Source of the DNA: Actinomycetes bacterium
GTDB taxonomy: Bacteria > Actinomycetota > Actinomycetes > Propionibacteriales > Nocardioidaceae
Direction: 5' to 3'
Length of the DNA stretch: 5,165 nucleotides
NCBI GenBank assembly: GCA_023415395.1
Contig: JAEZKN010000042.1
Location: 1-5,165 of the forward strand
Shown one piece after another: positions 2,873 to 5,165 of the stretch. The notes beneath the pieces are model-generated. The model was not told the origin of the DNA. It did no database searches and saw only the letters and a list, made by a program, of their open reading frames with translations. Every line of letters starts with the position of its first letter. The first letter of the stretch is position 1. A program made the position numbers and the translations under genes.

Positions 2873-5165
2873 ATGACCGAGACGGTGAGCGGCAAGACGA
2901 AGGCGGGCGCCGGGCTGAAGATCCAGCGCGTCTTCAGCACCGAGGGGGTGCACCCGTACGACGAGATCACGTGGGAGCGCCGCGACGTCGTGCAGACCAA
3001 CTGGAAGACCGGCGAGACGGTCTTCGAGCAGCGCGGTGTGGAGTACCCCGACTTCTGGTCGGTCAACGCCTCGACCATCGTCACGACGAAGTACTTCCGC
3101 GGCGCGGTCGGCAGCGACCAGCGCGAGTGGAGCCTCAAGCAGATCATCGACCGGGTCGTGAAGACCTACACCAAGGCCGGTATCGAGCACGGCTACTTCG
3201 CCACGCCCGCCGACGCCGAGGTCTTCGAGCACGAGCTGACCTGGCTGCTCGCGCACCAGTACTTCTCCTTCAACTCTCCCGTCTGGTTCAACGTCGGCAC
3301 CCCGTCGCCGCAGCAGGTCTCGGCCTGCTTCATCCTCTCCGTCGACGACTCGATGGACTCGATCTTGAACTGGTACAAGGAGGAGGGCTTCATCTTCAAG
3401 GGCGGCTCCGGCGCCGGCCTGAACCTCTCCCGCATCCGCTCCTCCAAGGAGCTGCTCTCCTCGGGCGGCACCGCGTCGGGCCCGGTCTCCTTCATGCGCG
3501 GCGCCGACGCCTCGGCCGGCACGATCAAGTCCGGTGGCGCCACCCGCCGCGCGGCGAAGATGGTCGTGCTCGACGTCGACCACCCCGACATCGAGGAGTT
3601 CATCGAGACCAAGGCGCGCGAGGAGGACAAGATCCGCGCGCTGCGCGACGCCGGCTTCGACATGGACCTGGGCGGCAAGGACATCACCTCGGTCCAGTAC
3701 CAGAACGCCAACAACTCCGTGCGCGTCAGCGACGAGTTCATGCGTGCGGTCGAGGAGGGCACCGACTTCGGGCTGCGCGCCCGCAAGACCGGCGAGGTCA
3801 TCGAGCGCGTCGACGCCCGCCAGCTCTTCCGCAAGATCGCGACCGCCGCGTGGGAGTGCGCCGACCCGGGCCTGCAGTACGACGACACGATCAACGACTG
3901 GCACACCAACCCCGAGACCGGTCGGATCACCGCGTCCAACCCGTGCTCGGAGTACATGTCGCTGGACAACTCCTCGTGCAACCTGGCGTCGCTGAACCTG
4001 CTGAAGTTACTCAAGGACGACGACACCTTCGACGGCGAGCTCTTCGCCAAGGCCGTCGAGCTGATCATCACCGCGATGGACATCTCGATCTGCTTCGCCG
4101 ACTTCCCGACCGAGGCGATCGGCAAGACCACCGTCGACTACCGCCAGCTCGGCATCGGCTACGCCAACCTCGGCGCGCTGCTGATGGCGATGGGCCTGGG
4201 CTACGACAGCGACGGCGGTCGCGCGATGGCGGCCACGATCACCTCGCTGATGACCGGCACGTCGTACAAGCGCTCGGCCGAGCTGGCCGGCGTCGTCGGC
4301 CCCTACGCCGGCTACGCCCGCAACGCCGAGGCGCACAAGCGCGTCATGCGCAAGCACCAGGCGGCCAACGACACCGTCCGCACCCTCTCGATCGCCGACA
4401 GCCAGGTCCACAAGCTCGCCACCCAGGCGTGGGCCGACGTGGTCGCCCTCGGCGAGAAGAACGGCTTCCGCAACGCGCAGGCCTCGGTCCTCGCGCCCAC
4501 CGGCACCATCGGCTTCATGATGGACTGCGACACGACCGGCATCGAGCCGGACTTCTCGCTGGTCAAGTTCAAGAAGCTGGTCGGCGGCGGCTCGATGCAG
4601 ATCGTCAACCAGACCATCCCGCGGGCCCTGAAGAAGCTGGGCTACCAGGAGGAGCAGATCGAGGCGATCGTCGCCTACATCGCCGAGCACGGCCACGTCG
4701 TCGACGCGCCCGGCCTGAAGACCGAGCACTACGAGGTCTTCGACACCGCCATGGGCGCTCGCGCGCTCAAGCCGATGGGCCACGTCCGGATGATGGCGGC
4801 GGCCCAGCCGTTCCTCTCCGGCGCGATCTCCAAGACCGTCAACCTGCCGGAGTCGGCGACCGTGGAGGAGATCGAGGAGGTCTACCTCCAGTCGTGGAAG
4901 CTCGGCCTCAAGGCCACCGCGATCTACCGCGACAACTGCAAGGTGGGCCAGCCGCTCGCCGACGGTGGCGGCAAGGCCAAGAAGGACGCCAAGGACGCGC
5001 AGGACGCGGCCGACGCAGCGGCCTCCGCGGACGAGCCGACCAAGGTGATCGAGAAGATCGTCTACGCCCCGACCCGCAAGCGCCTCCCGAAGTCGCGCAC
5101 CTCGCGCACCACCTCCTTCACGGTCGGTGGCGCCGAGGGCTACAATACCTCGGGCGCCCACGACG
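2873..5165 (+). CDS. nrdJ: Adenosylcobalamin-dependent (class II) ribonucleoside reductase, C-terminus outside the window
   Basis: Reduces ribonucleotides to deoxyribonucleotides in the cytoplasm, using coenzyme B12 to make the active-site thiyl radical without oxygen. The window holds 764 residues of an enzyme usually around 950 in actinobacteria. Visible marks are FNSPVWFNVG near 133-142, SACF with the first redox cysteine Cys152, GGSGAGLNLSRIRSSKE from 177, NPCSE with Asn356, radical Cys358 and Glu360, the second redox cysteine Cys369 exactly 11 residues later in SSCNLASLNL, and phosphate-binding PTGTIGF from 542. After the core (IYRDNCKVG, 684-692) comes a Lys/Asp/Ala-rich linker (about 697-723), then the start of the C-terminal domain (TSRTTSFTVGGAEGY). 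The C-terminal cysteine pair expected to pass electrons from thioredoxin lies beyond the edge. No N-terminal ATP-cone is apparent. The ATG at 2873 begins MTETVSGKT, as in relatives. A rare TTA codon encodes residue 379. Confidence 0.97.
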   Translation, partial: MTETVSGKTKAGAGLKIQRVFSTEGVHPYDEITWERRDVVQTNWKTGETVFEQRGVEYPDFWSVNASTIVTTKYFRGAVGSDQREWSLKQIIDRVVKTYTKAGIEHGYFATPADAEVFEHELTWLLAHQYFSFNSPVWFNVGTPSPQQVSACFILSVDDSMDSILNWYKEEGFIFKGGSGAGLNLSRIRSSKELLSSGGTASGPVSFMRGADASAGTIKSGGATRRAAKMVVLDVDHPDIEEFIETKAREEDKIRALRDAGFDMDLGGKDITSVQYQNANNSVRVSDEFMRAVEEGTDFGLRARKTGEVIERVDARQLFRKIATAAWECADPGLQYDDTINDWHTNPETGRITASNPCSEYMSLDNSSCNLASLNLLKLLKDDDTFDGELFAKAVELIITAMDISICFADFPTEAIGKTTVDYRQLGIGYANLGALLMAMGLGYDSDGGRAMAATITSLMTGTSYKRSAELAGVVGPYAGYARNAEAHKRVMRKHQAANDTVRTLSIADSQVHKLATQAWADVVALGEKNGFRNAQASVLAPTGTIGFMMDCDTTGIEPDFSLVKFKKLVGGGSMQIVNQTIPRALKKLGYQEEQIEAIVAYIAEHGHVVDAPGLKTEHYEVFDTAMGARALKPMGHVRMMAAAQPFLSGAISKTVNLPESATVEEIEEVYLQSWKLGLKATAIYRDNCKVGQPLADGGGKAKKDAKDAQDAADAAASADEPTKVIEKIVYAPTRKRLPKSRTSRTTSFTVGGAEGYNTSGAHD

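Noticed and set aside
1045..3147. A 700-codon minus-strand open frame across the secreted gene, nrdR and the nrdJ start
   Set aside because: It runs antisense to three well-supported genes and has low-complexity composition. GC-rich third positions routinely open such frames; no domain is recognisable.
2672..3904. A 410-codon minus-strand open frame opposite nrdJ
   Set aside because: Same artefact of GC-biased codons; it lacks any plausible domain or ribosome site.
4971..5020. Repeated GAC-GC-rich units in nrdJ as a tandem repeat
   Set aside because: It encodes the Lys/Asp/Ala linker typical of a flexible region; the units are imperfect and no exact repeat array is present.
5141..5146. TACAAT as a -10 promoter element
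   Set aside because: It lies inside nrdJ coding sequence (Tyr-Asn codons), has no suitable -35 partner, and no gene start follows within view.
4007..5161. A 384-codon minus-strand open frame opposite nrdJ
   Set aside because: It mirrors nrdJ codon bias, giving long Val/Leu/Asp/Gly/Arg-rich stretches with no motif. nrdJ on the plus strand is certain.

Overview
The window is very GC-rich with strongly G/C-biased third codon positions. It carries a SigB/SigF-family sigma factor, an NrdR repressor and an adenosylcobalamin-dependent (class II) ribonucleotide reductase of the actinobacterial type. This points to a high-GC actinobacterium, plausibly Nocardioidaceae or a relative; the family-level guess is inference.

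Layout. The left part is on the minus strand: the 3'-truncated end of a small basic two-helix membrane protein gene (1-311), preceded in transcription order by a complete stress-type sigma factor gene (360-1112). A 133-base divergent region with a candidate SigB/SigF-type promoter separates the sigma gene from a plus-strand gene for a secreted four-cysteine protein of unknown function (1246-1947). That gene ends in a good intrinsic terminator (1954-1977).

The right part is an nrdR-nrdJ unit on the plus strand. A near-ideal housekeeping promoter (2020-2048) is followed by two NrdR boxes 31 bp apart, DnaA-box-like 9-mers and two leader hairpins. Then come nrdR (2251-2727), a 145-base intergenic region with a 15-bp hairpin whose loop can pair downstream as a pseudoknot, and nrdJ (2873 to the window edge, about the first four fifths of the protein). 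NrdR presumably senses ATP/dATP and represses its own operon, including the B12-dependent reductase that supplies dNTPs.

The genes themselves belong to known families. The most interesting material is non-coding: the possible pseudoknot between nrdR and nrdJ, which may communicate with an unusually placed nrdJ ribosome binding site, and the overlap of a perfect TTATCCACA DnaA box with the second NrdR box. I found no mobile element, CRISPR array, tRNA or rRNA.
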